From the NCBI RefSeq assembly GCF_028867705.1, contig NZ_CP066171.1, positions 2,048,805 to 2,112,804 on the forward strand: a stretch of DNA of 64,000 nt. Reading direction: 5' to 3'. Below the pieces are notes generated by a model. It did not search any database, was not told where the DNA came from, and saw only the letters and a program-made list of their open reading frames with translations. The position numbers were made by a program, and so were the translations under genes. This stretch comes from Thermoleophilum album. GTDB taxonomy: Bacteria > Actinomycetota > Thermoleophilia > Solirubrobacterales > Thermoleophilaceae. Shown piece by piece: positions 16,393-25,282 of the stretch; the stretch's first letter is position 1; every line of letters starts with the position of its first letter.

Positions 16393-18564
16393 ATGACCTA
16401 CCGACGCAGACAGAGGCGACGCCGCCGTTCCCGGCGGGGCTTGTTGGCAGCGGTCGCGCTGTTGGCCGTGGTAGTGACCGCTTCGGTCGTCGCGGTCGTC
16501 GGCTACGTGCTCGCGATCGCCGCTACCGCCCCCGGCATCGACGAGCTGAAACCGCTCGACAAGGGGCGCACGTCGGTCGTGTACGCCGCCGACGGTTCGC
16601 GGCTCGGCTTCGTGCAGTCCGATGTGATCCGCACACCTATCCCCTGGAGCCAGATGCCAGCGCACCTGCGCAACGCAACGGTGGCGATCGAGGACAGCCG
16701 CTTCTGGCGCCACCACGGTGTCGACTACACGGCGATCATCCGCGCCGGCATCCGCAACCTCCAGTCGGGCAAGACGGTGCAGGGCGGCTCGACGATCACC
16801 CAGCAGCTCGTTCGCGCCCTCTACATCAAGGATCCGCAGCGCAACTTCGCACGCAAGATCCGGGAGGCGAAGCTGGCGTCGGAGCTAGAGAAGCGTCGTT
16901 CGAAGCGCTGGATTCTGCAGACGTATCTCAACACCGTCCCCTACGGCACCGTGCAAGGACGCACGGCGCTAGGCGTCGAAGCAGCTGCCGAAACGTTCTT
17001 TGACAAACACGCGCGCGATCTCACCCTGACCGAGGCCGCGCTGCTCGCCGGACTGCCGCAAGCACCCTCTTACTACAACCCGTTCCGCAACCCGCGTGCG
17101 GCGCTCGAGCGGCGCAACGAGGTGCTCGAGCGGATGGCGGACCTCGGCTACATAACCCGCTTCGAGGCGGCACAAGCGAAGGCGGCACCGCTCGGCTTGC
17201 GGCGCGGCACGAGCTACACCGTGCGTCGCGAGCCCTACTTTTTCGACTACGTACAAGAGCGCCTGATCGAGCGCTACGGCATCAACGTTTTCCGCCGCGG
17301 CGGTTTGCGCGTCTACACGACGATCGATCCGGCGCTCCAGGAAGCAGCCAGGCGCGCCATCCAAGGGCAGCTCGGTCTGCCCGGCGATCCTGCCGCTGCG
17401 GTGGTTTCGATCGATCCTGCGACCGGCTACATCAAAGCGATGGCGGCGAGCTCCAACTACCGGGACACGACCTTCAACCTCGCCGCTCAGGGGCGGCGCC
17501 AACCCGGATCGGCGTTCAAAACGTTCGTGCTGGCGGCGGCGGTGGAGCGGGGGATCGACCCCGATCGGACGGTCTACGTCTCGAAACCGCTCGCGCTCAC
17601 GGTGCCCGGCTACGGCCCCTGGCAAGTCAAGACCTACGACAACACGTACGGCGGGGCGATGACGCTGACGCGCGCGACGCTGCGCTCCGACAACACTGTC
17701 TACGCCCAGCTGATCCTCGACCTCGGGCCTCGCGCCGTCTGCGAGGAGGCGCGCAAGCTTGGTATCACGACCAAGCTCGACTGCTACCCCGCCGAGGGAC
17801 TTGGCGGGTTGCGCATCGGCGTCTCGCCGCTCGAGATGGCCAACGCCTATGCGACGCTGGCCTCGGGCGGGATCCGCAACAGGCCGGAAGCGATCCTCAA
17901 GGTGGTGTTCCCGAACGGCAAGGTCGACGAGCTCGGCAAGCCCGAGCGCAAGCGCGTGATGGACGCCGGCGCGGCCTATGTCGTGACACGGATCTTGCGC
18001 CAGAACGTCCTGTCCGGCACCGGCACGCGCGCGAACATCGGCTGTCCGGCGGCCGGCAAGACCGGCACCACCGACAACTACAACGACGCCTGGTTCGTCG
18101 GCTACACACCGAAACTGGCTACCGCGGTTTGGGTCGGCTACCCGAACGCTCAGATCGCGATGCGCAGCGTGCACGGCATCACGGTCGCCGGCGGCACGTT
18201 CCCGGCGGCGATCTGGCGCGACTACATGCAGGTGGCACGTCGTGGCGACTGCTCCGACTTCCCAGTACCGCCGACGTTGCCGCGGCTCTCGCCCTTCATG
18301 AGCAGTCGAGCTGTCACCGGCACGTCCGACTCCTACCGCTACTACGGCAACCCGCAGGCCGGGACCGGGACCACCACGCAGGGTGGCGCCGGGAGCTACG
18401 ACCCGCGCTTCTACGAGAGCCCGCCGCAGGGTGCGCCGCGCACCGAATCGCCGCCCGCCGACTACCCGCGCGTCGGCGAGCCACCGACGAGTTCGCCACC
18501 CGGCGCCCAGGGACCGAGCGGCGGCAGCGCGGGGGGCGGGGGCGCCCCCGCCGGCGGGCGTTGA
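16393..18564 (+). CDS. Class A penicillin-binding protein (glycosyltransferase/transpeptidase)
   Basis: A 723-residue bifunctional peptidoglycan synthase. An Arg-rich cytoplasmic tail (1-18) and one membrane helix (about 19-42) come first. The GT51 domain contains [12 protein letters not shown] with the catalytic Glu, and [15 protein letters not shown]. The transpeptidase domain has SAFKTF (SxxK), SDN (SxN) and KTGTTDN (KTG). The last 90 residues are a Gly/Pro/Ser tail, common in actinobacterial PBP1-type proteins. The ATG at 16393 is unambiguous. The stop is 4 bp before the thiL start, so the two genes form an operon. Polymerisation and crosslinking occur outside the membrane. Confidence 0.96.
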   Translation: MTYRRRQRRRRRSRRGLLAAVALLAVVVTASVVAVVGYVLAIAATAPGIDELKPLDKGRTSVVYAADGSRLGFVQSDVIRTPIPWSQMPAHLRNATVAIEDSRFWRHHGVDYTAIIRAGIRNLQSGKTVQGGSTITQQLVRALYIKDPQRNFARKIREAKLASELEKRRSKRWILQTYLNTVPYGTVQGRTALGVEAAAETFFDKHARDLTLTEAALLAGLPQAPSYYNPFRNPRAALERRNEVLERMADLGYITRFEAAQAKAAPLGLRRGTSYTVRREPYFFDYVQERLIERYGINVFRRGGLRVYTTIDPALQEAARRAIQGQLGLPGDPAAAVVSIDPATGYIKAMAASSNYRDTTFNLAAQGRRQPGSAFKTFVLAAAVERGIDPDRTVYVSKPLALTVPGYGPWQVKTYDNTYGGAMTLTRATLRSDNTVYAQLILDLGPRAVCEEARKLGITTKLDCYPAEGLGGLRIGVSPLEMANAYATLASGGIRNRPEAILKVVFPNGKVDELGKPERKRVMDAGAAYVVTRILRQNVLSGTGTRANIGCPAAGKTGTTDNYNDAWFVGYTPKLATAVWVGYPNAQIAMRSVHGITVAGGTFPAAIWRDYMQVARRGDCSDFPVPPTLPRLSPFMSSRAVTGTSDSYRYYGNPQAGTGTTTQGGAGSYDPRFYESPPQGAPRTESPPADYPRVGEPPTSSPPGAQGPSGGSAGGGGAPAGGR

Positions 18565-18568
18565 CCCC

Positions 18569-19513
18569 GTGCGCGAACTAGCCGCGATCGGACGCTTCGC
18601 GCGCCGCGCCACCCGCCCGACAGCGCGGATCGAGCGCGGGATCGGCGACGACGCCGCGGTCTTGCGCGCCGACGGGCTGTGCGCGATCTCGACCGACACC
18701 GTCGTCGACGGCGTGCACTTCACGACGCACGGCTACACGCCCTCCGAGATCGGCCACAAAGCGCTCGCGACGGCTATCTCGGACCTCGCCGCGATGGGCG
18801 CCCAGCCGGGCGAAGTGCTGCTCTCTATCGGCCTTCCCGCAAACGCCAGCGAAGAGTTCGTCGACGGTTTGGCGGACGGGTTCGTGGGCTTCGCCGACGA
18901 GGTCGGCGTCGCACTCGTAGGCGGCGACGTGGTGGCCGCACCGGTGCTGTTTCTCGCTGTCACGGTGGTCGGCTGGGCAGCGACCGGCGAGAGGCTCGTC
19001 GGCCGCGACGGCGCGGCGCCGGGTGAGCTGGTAGGCGTGACGGGCACGCTCGGCGCGGCCGCCGCCGCTCTCCTCGCCCGCGACCAAGTGGACGAGGCGC
19101 TGCGCGAGCGGCTCGTACGCCCGCGGCCGCGACTCGCCGAGGGCCGCGCCCTCGCCCAGCTCGGCGTCACCGCAATGATCGACGTAAGCGACGGCATCGC
19201 CAGCGACGCCCGCCACGTCGCCGCAGCGAGCGGCGTAGCGCTGCACGTGCGACTCGACCGGCTGCCGATCGCCCCCGGCGTCGAGGATGTGGCGGCCGCG
19301 CTCGGACGCGATCCGGGCGAACTAGCCGCGACCGGCGGCGAGGATTACGAGCTCCTTTTCACGGCGCGCCCGTCGCTGCGCACCGCGGTCGAGAACACGC
19401 TGGCCGAGCTCGGGTGTCCCGTGACTTGGATCGGTAGTGTCGAGCCCGGCAGCGGTGTCGCGTTCAGCGACCAGCACGGCGAGCGGCGGGACCTGCGCGG
19501 TTTCGAGCACTGA
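18569..19513 (+). CDS. thiL: Thiamine-monophosphate kinase
   Basis: It phosphorylates thiamine monophosphate to the diphosphate cofactor. The 314 residues carry the family set: [54 protein letters not shown] and [11 protein letters not shown], which bind Mg-ATP and substrate. The GTG start at 18569 is 4 bp after the PBP stop. The length is typical (about 320). No thiamine riboswitch is near, consistent with its place as a downstream operon gene. Confidence 0.95.
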   Translation: MRELAAIGRFARRATRPTARIERGIGDDAAVLRADGLCAISTDTVVDGVHFTTHGYTPSEIGHKALATAISDLAAMGAQPGEVLLSIGLPANASEEFVDGLADGFVGFADEVGVALVGGDVVAAPVLFLAVTVVGWAATGERLVGRDGAAPGELVGVTGTLGAAAAALLARDQVDEALRERLVRPRPRLAEGRALAQLGVTAMIDVSDGIASDARHVAAASGVALHVRLDRLPIAPGVEDVAAALGRDPGELAATGGEDYELLFTARPSLRTAVENTLAELGCPVTWIGSVEPGSGVAFSDQHGERRDLRGFEH

Positions 19514-19545
19514 CCAGCCCCCGGGTGCCTAGCTCCCCGCAGCGC

Positions 19546-21249
19546 TCACCGCAGCGCACGGCCGGGATGCGCTCGCGCCTCCGCGCGCGCCGCTTCCGCG
19601 CGCTCAGCGTTGGCGCGCAGATGCTGGACGAGCGCGATGCCGGCCGCCACAAAGAGCGCCGACATCGCTACGACCACCTCGTCGGCGGCACCCTGGGCCA
19701 CCGCGATCAGCGCGTGCCATGCCCCTTCGACGGGGCTCGTGCCTGTGCGCAACAGCAGATGGACGCAGACGGCAGCGGGCAGCGCGAGCCCAACAGCGAG
19801 CGTGCCGGCACCGCGGCCACCGCCGGTAGCCGGCACAAGGAGCGCCCTCAGCCCCCAGACGTGGAGCGCCGGCAGCCATACGACGAGGGCGTAGGGATTG
19901 GAGAGCCACAGCACCGCGCCCGCGACCGCGAGCACGATCGCGATTCCCGCACCGGCGGCGGGACTGCGGGCGGCGCGACCGAGAGCTCGAACCGCGAACC
20001 AACAACCCAGCGCCAGCACCGCGATCGCCGCCAGCAACGCCACGCGTCCGCCGTTCGGCCCAACGGCGAACGGATCGCTCACCCCGAGACCGGACGGGCC
20101 GAACCAGCCCGCCATCCCGGCGACACGCAAACTGCCCACGAGCACTAAAAGCGGCAAGGCGAAGCTCGTCACGAGCGCGACACCGACACGTAGCCGCTGT
20201 CCCTGGCGGCGCGCACGGGCCGCAGCGTCGGCGGTCGCGAAGGCGACGGGCAAGAGCAGCGCCGCGGCGCACAGCGACACGACCCACCCGGGCAGAACGA
20301 GTCCGAGCACCGTGACGTAACGACCCGGGGCGGCCGCCAACCGACCACCCTGGTCGAGAGCGCTGAGCGTCCGCAGCGCCGTGCGCGTGAGGATCCCGAC
20401 GCTGTCGGGATCGATCCGCTCGAGCCGGCTGTCGGCAGGCGCGAGCTCCCCGGAGCCGGATATGCGCACGGCGTCGATACCCGCTTCAAGAAGTGGTGAC
20501 TGCAAGCCGACGCCGATCGGGAAGGCGAGACGCGCCACCTGCCCGGCGAAGCTCGACGCTGCCGCCGGCTCGGCGGTCTCCTCGCGCAGCGAGGCGCGTG
20601 CCGTGCGCTCGGTCTGGGCGCTCGTGCGACGATCGCCCCCCGACCAGACGACAACCGGTGCCCCGCCTCGGGCCCGTGACGCGACGTCGCTCAACACCAC
20701 GGCCGCAACGATCTGGCGGCCGGTGTCACGCAGGCGATCCACAGCCCGCTCAACAGCCTCGGGATGGGCCCGACCATCGACCGAGGCGAGCACGATGCTG
20801 CGCTTGGTCGGCCGGCCCGCCAACACCTGGGCGATCGCCAGCAGCGCGGCGGTATCGGCAGCGGTGGCGCGGTCGCGCTCTCGCCAGGCGTCGCGCGGGA
20901 CCACCAGCATCAGCGCGGTGTCGGAGCGACCCGGTCGCGTCGCGACGACGTTAGTGAGCTGGCGGTCACCGCTCTCGAAGCGGTCGTGATCGACCGTGAA
21001 GCCGAGCGCGGCGAGCCGCCCGCCGACGAGGTCGGCGAGCGCGCGATCGCCAGGCGCTCCGGCGCGCCGGTCGGGGTAGGTGCGGGCGATGCGCTCGCCC
21101 TCCTGCGCGATCAACCTGCCGTCGAGCAGCACGTCGGCGGCAAGCCCCTGGGGGAGCGCCGGCGGGCGGCGTTCGAGCGAGAACATCGCCACGATCGCGG
21201 CGAGCAGCGCAGGCAGGAGCGCAGCCCGGTACAGCCGTGGCTCGAGCAC
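19546..21249 (-). CDS. M28-peptidase-like membrane protein lacking the metal ligands
   Basis: A 567-residue protein. An N-terminal signal anchor (about 10-27) is followed by an extracytoplasmic domain (about 40-310) with the fold signature of M28 aminopeptidases: LTNVVATRPG, then a LMLVVPRD strand, a TAADTAALLAIAQVLAG helix, and TKRSIVLASVDG. The His-x-Asp of the first ligand motif reads PRD, the GADDN motif reads TAADT, and the Glu-Glu pair is missing, so zinc peptidase activity is unlikely. Seven or eight transmembrane helices follow (about 320-545). A non-enzymatic scaffold or sensor role is an inference. It is divergent from the response regulator gene with only 26 bp between the starts. 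Confidence 0.65.
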   Translation of the reverse strand: MLEPRLYRAALLPALLAAIVAMFSLERRPPALPQGLAADVLLDGRLIAQEGERIARTYPDRRAGAPGDRALADLVGGRLAALGFTVDHDRFESGDRQLTNVVATRPGRSDTALMLVVPRDAWRERDRATAADTAALLAIAQVLAGRPTKRSIVLASVDGRAHPEAVERAVDRLRDTGRQIVAAVVLSDVASRARGGAPVVVWSGGDRRTSAQTERTARASLREETAEPAAASSFAGQVARLAFPIGVGLQSPLLEAGIDAVRISGSGELAPADSRLERIDPDSVGILTRTALRTLSALDQGGRLAAAPGRYVTVLGLVLPGWVVSLCAAALLLPVAFATADAAARARRQGQRLRVGVALVTSFALPLLVLVGSLRVAGMAGWFGPSGLGVSDPFAVGPNGGRVALLAAIAVLALGCWFAVRALGRAARSPAAGAGIAIVLAVAGAVLWLSNPYALVVWLPALHVWGLRALLVPATGGGRGAGTLAVGLALPAAVCVHLLLRTGTSPVEGAWHALIAVAQGAADEVVVAMSALFVAAGIALVQHLRANAERAEAARAEARAHPGRALR

Positions 21250-21275
21250 TTCCCGGCAACCTACAATGAACCGCG

Positions 21276-21995
21276 GTGGGCAGCGCGACGGCCCGGATCC
21301 TTGTCGTCGACGACGAGCGCCCGCTCCAGGAGCTGCTGGCTTTCCCGCTGCGCCGCGACGGATACGAGGTCGTTTCGGCGTACGACGGCTACCAAGCGCT
21401 CGCGCGCCTGAACAGCGAACGTTTCGACCTGGTCGTGCTCGACCTAATGCTGCCGGGCATCGACGGCCTCGAACTCTGTCGGCTGATCCGCTCGACGAGC
21501 GACGTGCCGATCGTGATGCTCACCGCGCGCGGCGACGAGCGCGATAAGGTCGCGGGTCTCGAGCTCGGCGCCGACGACTACATCACGAAGCCGTTCTCGT
21601 TGCGCGAGTTCCGCAGCCGCGTGCGCGCCGTGCTGCGGCGAACGAAGCGTGCCGCCACGAGCGACGAGCGGGAGGCGCGAGGGGTGATCGAGCGCGGGCC
21701 GCTGCGGATCGACCTCGATCGCCGCACGGCGACGGTGCGCGGGCGCCCGGTGCGACTCACCTATGTCGAGTTCGAACTCTTGACCGCGCTCGCCCGCCGA
21801 CCCGGCGTCGCGCAGGGACGGCCGCAACTTTTGGCGAGCGTGTTCGGCAGCTCGGCGTACCGCGATCCGCGCACGATCGACGTGCACATTCGTCATCTGC
21901 GCGAAAAGATCGAGGACGATCCCTCGCGGCCGCGGTTGATCGAGACGGTGCGGCGTGTCGGCTACCGCTTCGCGCCGCTCGACCGGGAGCGCTAG
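21276..21995 (+). CDS. OmpR-family response regulator
   Basis: A 239-residue two-component regulator. The receiver domain (about 6-118) has the acidic pair in VVDDE, the phosphorylation Asp in VVLDLMLPG (about 56), Thr in MLTARG and Lys in ITKPFS. A winged-helix domain (about 140-235) follows, with LTYVEFELL and IDVHIRHLREKIEDDP...VRRVGYRF. It resembles PhoB/MtrA-type regulators; the exact orthologue cannot be assigned. The GTG at 21276 is the only sensible start. The kinase gene begins 2 bp after its stop. Confidence 0.93.
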   Translation: MGSATARILVVDDERPLQELLAFPLRRDGYEVVSAYDGYQALARLNSERFDLVVLDLMLPGIDGLELCRLIRSTSDVPIVMLTARGDERDKVAGLELGADDYITKPFSLREFRSRVRAVLRRTKRAATSDEREARGVIERGPLRIDLDRRTATVRGRPVRLTYVEFELLTALARRPGVAQGRPQLLASVFGSSAYRDPRTIDVHIRHLREKIEDDPSRPRLIETVRRVGYRFAPLDRER

Positions 21996-21997
21996 CG

Positions 21998-23485
21998 GTG
22001 CTGCCGCCGCCGAGCGAACCGCGAGCGGCCGGCGCGTCGCTGCGTGCACGTGTGGCCTTACTGATGCTCTCGGTTTGCGTGATCGCTTTCGGGATCGCGT
22101 ATCTCGGTGTCGCCTCGCAGCTCGTGTCGGCCCTGGAGCGGCAGCGACTCGACGAACTCAAGCGCTCGCTCGCGCGCAGCGTGCCGCGTTTGGCCGACAC
22201 CTTCGCCGGCCGGGCATCCCCCGCATCCGCCTCCCGTCTCCGCGAGCTGGCGGAGGCGCTCGAAGTTCGTGCCTATGCCTTCCGCGTCCGCGCCACCGGC
22301 GGTGGCGATGTCCACCTCGCTCCACTCGCCGGCGGGGAGCCTTGGCCTGCAGTTCGCAAGACCGCGCGCAGCGCCGCTGCCGGCGGCAGCGTGGCGCGCG
22401 TCTCGGGTCGCGGTCGCGCGCGTACCGCCGTCGTCGCCCGCCCTCTGCCAGCACGCGGTCGCGACAAGGTCGTTGTCGTTTTCGCGCGTTCCCTCGGTGA
22501 CGTCCAGCGCACGGCCAAGCTCTTGCGTGAACGGGGCGCGATCGCACTGCTGCTCGCGTTGGCGTTCGTGCTGGTCGGCGCCATAGCGGTATCGCAGGCG
22601 GTTATCGGTCGTGTGAGAGCGGTGGAACGCGCCGCTCGTGCGATCGCCCGCGGCCAGCATCCCGGCCCGGTGCCGGTCGAGCGCGACGACGAGCTCGGCG
22701 CGCTGGCGCGCGCTTTCAACGAGATGCAGGAGCGCCTCACCCAGGCCGAGCGTGCGCGCCGCGACTTCATCGTCACCGCTTCCCACGAGTTGCGCACGCC
22801 TCTGTCTTCCCTCGGCGGGTTCGTGGAGCTGTTGCGCGACGAGGAGCTCGACACCGCCACGCGACGCCGCTTCCTCGCCACGATGGCCGACCAGGTCGAG
22901 CGCTTGCAGCGGCTCGCGGTGGACCTCCTCGATCTCTCGCGGATCGACTCCGGCGATCTCGAGCTGGCGCCAGAGAGCAGCGACCTCAGCGAGCTGGTGA
23001 CGTCGGTCGCGCGCGAGTTCGAAGCGGTGGCTAGCGAACGCGGTCACCGCCTCGAACTACGTGTAAACCCTTCCGTGCAAGCGTTCTGCGATCCCGATCG
23101 CGCCGCCCAGATCGTGCGTGTTCTGATCGACAACGCACTGCGCCACACCCCGAAGGGCACGCGCGTGCGTGTCTCCTGCGGGCGGCGACGCAGCGACGGG
23201 CGCCCGTACGTGCGGGTGATCGACAACGGTCCCGGCATTCCCGAAGAGCTGCGCGCCCGCATCTTCGAACCGTTCGTGCGCGGCAACGAGAGCCCGGGCG
23301 CCGGGCTCGGACTGGCGATCGCGCGCCAACTCGCCGAACGTATGGGCGGGAGCCTGTCGGTGCGCAGTTCGGGAGGCGAGACGTGTCTCGAGCTGACACT
23401 CCCGGCCGACCGTGCCCCACGGTCGAGCGCCGACACCGACGAGCCCTCGCTAACAGCGTCGCCGCAGCGGCCGATGGGTACCTAA
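21998..23485 (+). CDS. Sensor histidine kinase partner of the upstream regulator
   Basis: A 495-residue HAMP-containing kinase. Membrane helix 1 is at about 15-40, an extracytoplasmic sensor of about 140 residues follows, and helix 2 is at about 183-207. The HAMP linker follows (ERAARAIARGQ...DELGALARAFNEM). HisKA has ASHELRTPLSSL with the phospho-accepting His. The ATPase domain has DNALRHTPKG (N box), DNGPGIP (G1) and GAGLGLAIARQL (G2). The GTG start is 2 bp after the regulator stop. The sensor region is Ala/Arg-rich with no recognisable ligand domain. Confidence 0.94.
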   Translation: MLPPPSEPRAAGASLRARVALLMLSVCVIAFGIAYLGVASQLVSALERQRLDELKRSLARSVPRLADTFAGRASPASASRLRELAEALEVRAYAFRVRATGGGDVHLAPLAGGEPWPAVRKTARSAAAGGSVARVSGRGRARTAVVARPLPARGRDKVVVVFARSLGDVQRTAKLLRERGAIALLLALAFVLVGAIAVSQAVIGRVRAVERAARAIARGQHPGPVPVERDDELGALARAFNEMQERLTQAERARRDFIVTASHELRTPLSSLGGFVELLRDEELDTATRRRFLATMADQVERLQRLAVDLLDLSRIDSGDLELAPESSDLSELVTSVAREFEAVASERGHRLELRVNPSVQAFCDPDRAAQIVRVLIDNALRHTPKGTRVRVSCGRRRSDGRPYVRVIDNGPGIPEELRARIFEPFVRGNESPGAGLGLAIARQLAERMGGSLSVRSSGGETCLELTLPADRAPRSSADTDEPSLTASPQRPMGT

Positions 23486-23492
23486 GTAGGGG

Positions 23493-23921
23493 GTGGCCGA
23501 GGTGCCCAGCACACAAGCGACGCGGTCGCCGCAGCGAGAACGGCGGGTCGTCCTGACGATCCCAGCACGCTCCGACTACCTTGTGCTAACCCGCCTGGCG
23601 TTGGCGGCTATCTGCCGGGCGGCCGAATTCGAACTCGCCGACGTCGCCGACCTCAAGCTGGCCGTGACGGAAGCGGCCGAGGCGTTCATGGACGAGGCAC
23701 CAGCGGCACAGCGCCCACCCGCCGCCGCGACGCGCACGCTGGCGATCGACTTCCGTCTCGACCGGGATGCGCTGCACATCGAGCTGAGCTGTCCCGGTGG
23801 CACCGGCGGCCGCGGCCTGCCCGAGCTTGCGCGGGCAATCATCACTGCGACGGTCGACGAGTTCGACGCCGGCGACGACCGCTTAACCCTGGTCAAGCGC
23901 TTGCCCTCCGCGCGCGTCTGA
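23493..23921 (+). CDS. RsbW/SpoIIAB-like GHKL ATPase, probably degenerate
   Basis: A 142-residue protein resembling serine-kinase anti-sigma factors: YLVLTRLALAAICRAAEF, then ADLKLAVTEAAEAF, the helix that normally carries the N-box, and a closing strand DRLTLVKRL. In active family members the box reads about LAVTEACSNAV, with an Asn for Mg-ATP; here the Asn is absent (TEAAEAF). The GxG glycine motifs are also not evident (CPGGTGGRGL only). It may bind a sigma factor or STAS partner without kinase activity (inference). It lies 7 bp after the kinase gene, so it is probably co-transcribed with it. Confidence 0.65.
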   Translation: MAEVPSTQATRSPQRERRVVLTIPARSDYLVLTRLALAAICRAAEFELADVADLKLAVTEAAEAFMDEAPAAQRPPAAATRTLAIDFRLDRDALHIELSCPGGTGGRGLPELARAIITATVDEFDAGDDRLTLVKRLPSARV

Positions 23922-24043
23922 AGACAAAAACGACACCGATCGCGCCGCCCGGTATCGGTGCGGTACGACCTACTAGCGCCGCGGCGACTACGCTTGCGCG
24001 TCTTCCCCTGAACAGGGCTGTCGATCCACCGAAAACCCGGGCA

Positions 24044-25282
24044 ATGCTGCAACACGTCGTCGTCGGACACAAGAGCCTCAGCGACTACACGCACATCGTC
24101 GGCCGCCAGCTGGTCGACGAGATCCGCTCGCTCGCTGACGGTCTCGAAGGGCAGCGGGTGCTGCACCTCTCGGCGACCGCTTTCGGAGGCGGTGTCGCCG
24201 AGATCCTGTACGCGCTCGTGCCCTTGATGAACGACGTCGGTCTGCACTGCGAATGGCACGTGATGCTGGGGCGCGAGGAGTTCTTCAACGTCACCAAGCG
24301 ACTGCACAACGCTCTCCAGGGCGACCCCGACGCTCCGACGAGCGACGAGTGGGACATATACCGCCGCTACAACCAGTTGAACGCCGACGAGCTGGCTGGC
24401 GACTGGGACATCGTCATCGTCCACGACCCGCAACCGGCGGGGGTTCGCAACTTCGTGCCCGACAAGGCGCGCCGCTGGATTTGGCAGTGTCACATCGATC
24501 TTTCGGAACCGAACGCTGCCGCCCTGGCGCCGCTGCTTCCGCTCGTCGCCGACTACGACGCGGCGGTGTTCCACATCGACCGCTACGTGCCCGAGGAGCT
24601 GCGGTCGCGTCCCGAGCGACCTGTTTACGTCTCGCCGCCGGCGATCGACCCGCTGTCGCCAAAGAACATGCGTCTCTCGCCCGAGGACGCCGCGTTCGTG
24701 TGCGAGCAGTTCGGTATCGATGTCGATCGACCGCTGATGTGCCAAGTGTCGCGGTTCGACCCTTGGAAGGACCCGATCGGCGTGATCGACGCCTACCGAC
24801 AGGTGCGGACCGAGATCCCCGACGTGCAGCTGGCGTTGGTCGGGTCGATGGCCACCGACGATCCCGAAGGCTGGGAGTTCTACAACCGCACGGTCGCCTA
24901 CGCTGGCGACGATCCCGATATTCACATCCTCAACAACCTCAACAACGTCGGCGCGATCGAGGTCAACGCGTTCCAGTCGCAAGCCGACGTGCTGATCCAG
25001 AAGTCGACGCGCGAGGGGTTCGGGCTGACGGTATCGGAGGGGCTGTGGAAGGCCCGTCCGATGGTTGCCGGCAATGTCGGTGGCATTCCGTTGCAGGTCA
25101 TCGACGGCCGCACCGGCTTTCTCGTCAACTCGCCCGAGGAGTGCGCCGAGCGCTGTTTGCGCATCCTCCGCGATCCCGCGCTTGGTCGCCGGTTGGGACT
25201 CGCGGGCAAGGAGCACGTGCGCGCGAACTTCCTGATGCCGCGCGTCCTGCGCGACTGGTTGCGTATCTTCAAGCAGGCGTGA
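24044..25282 (+). CDS. treT: Trehalose glycosyltransferring synthase (TreT-type GT4)
   Basis: A 412-residue GT-B glycosyltransferase that in characterised thermophile homologues reversibly makes trehalose from NDP-glucose and glucose. The N-terminal domain has LSATAFGGGVAEILYALVPLM and a DWDIVIVHDPQPAG strand. The C-terminal domain has VSRFDPWKDPIGVIDAYR and the retaining-GT E-x7-E in TREGFGLTVSEGLWK. IDLSEPN and HIDRYVPEEL are typical of TreT. The length matches. Its TGA overlaps the GTG of the downstream GT20 gene. The 122-bp upstream gap holds a 7-bp stem (23934-23960) without a T-run. Confidence 0.86.
   Translation: MLQHVVVGHKSLSDYTHIVGRQLVDEIRSLADGLEGQRVLHLSATAFGGGVAEILYALVPLMNDVGLHCEWHVMLGREEFFNVTKRLHNALQGDPDAPTSDEWDIYRRYNQLNADELAGDWDIVIVHDPQPAGVRNFVPDKARRWIWQCHIDLSEPNAAALAPLLPLVADYDAAVFHIDRYVPEELRSRPERPVYVSPPAIDPLSPKNMRLSPEDAAFVCEQFGIDVDRPLMCQVSRFDPWKDPIGVIDAYRQVRTEIPDVQLALVGSMATDDPEGWEFYNRTVAYAGDDPDIHILNNLNNVGAIEVNAFQSQADVLIQKSTREGFGLTVSEGLWKARPMVAGNVGGIPLQVIDGRTGFLVNSPEECAERCLRILRDPALGRRLGLAGKEHVRANFLMPRVLRDWLRIFKQA

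Noticed and set aside
23934..23960. CACCGAT/ATCGGTG hairpin after the RsbW-like gene
   Set aside because: A 7-bp stem with a 13-nt loop and no T-run; not listed as a terminator.
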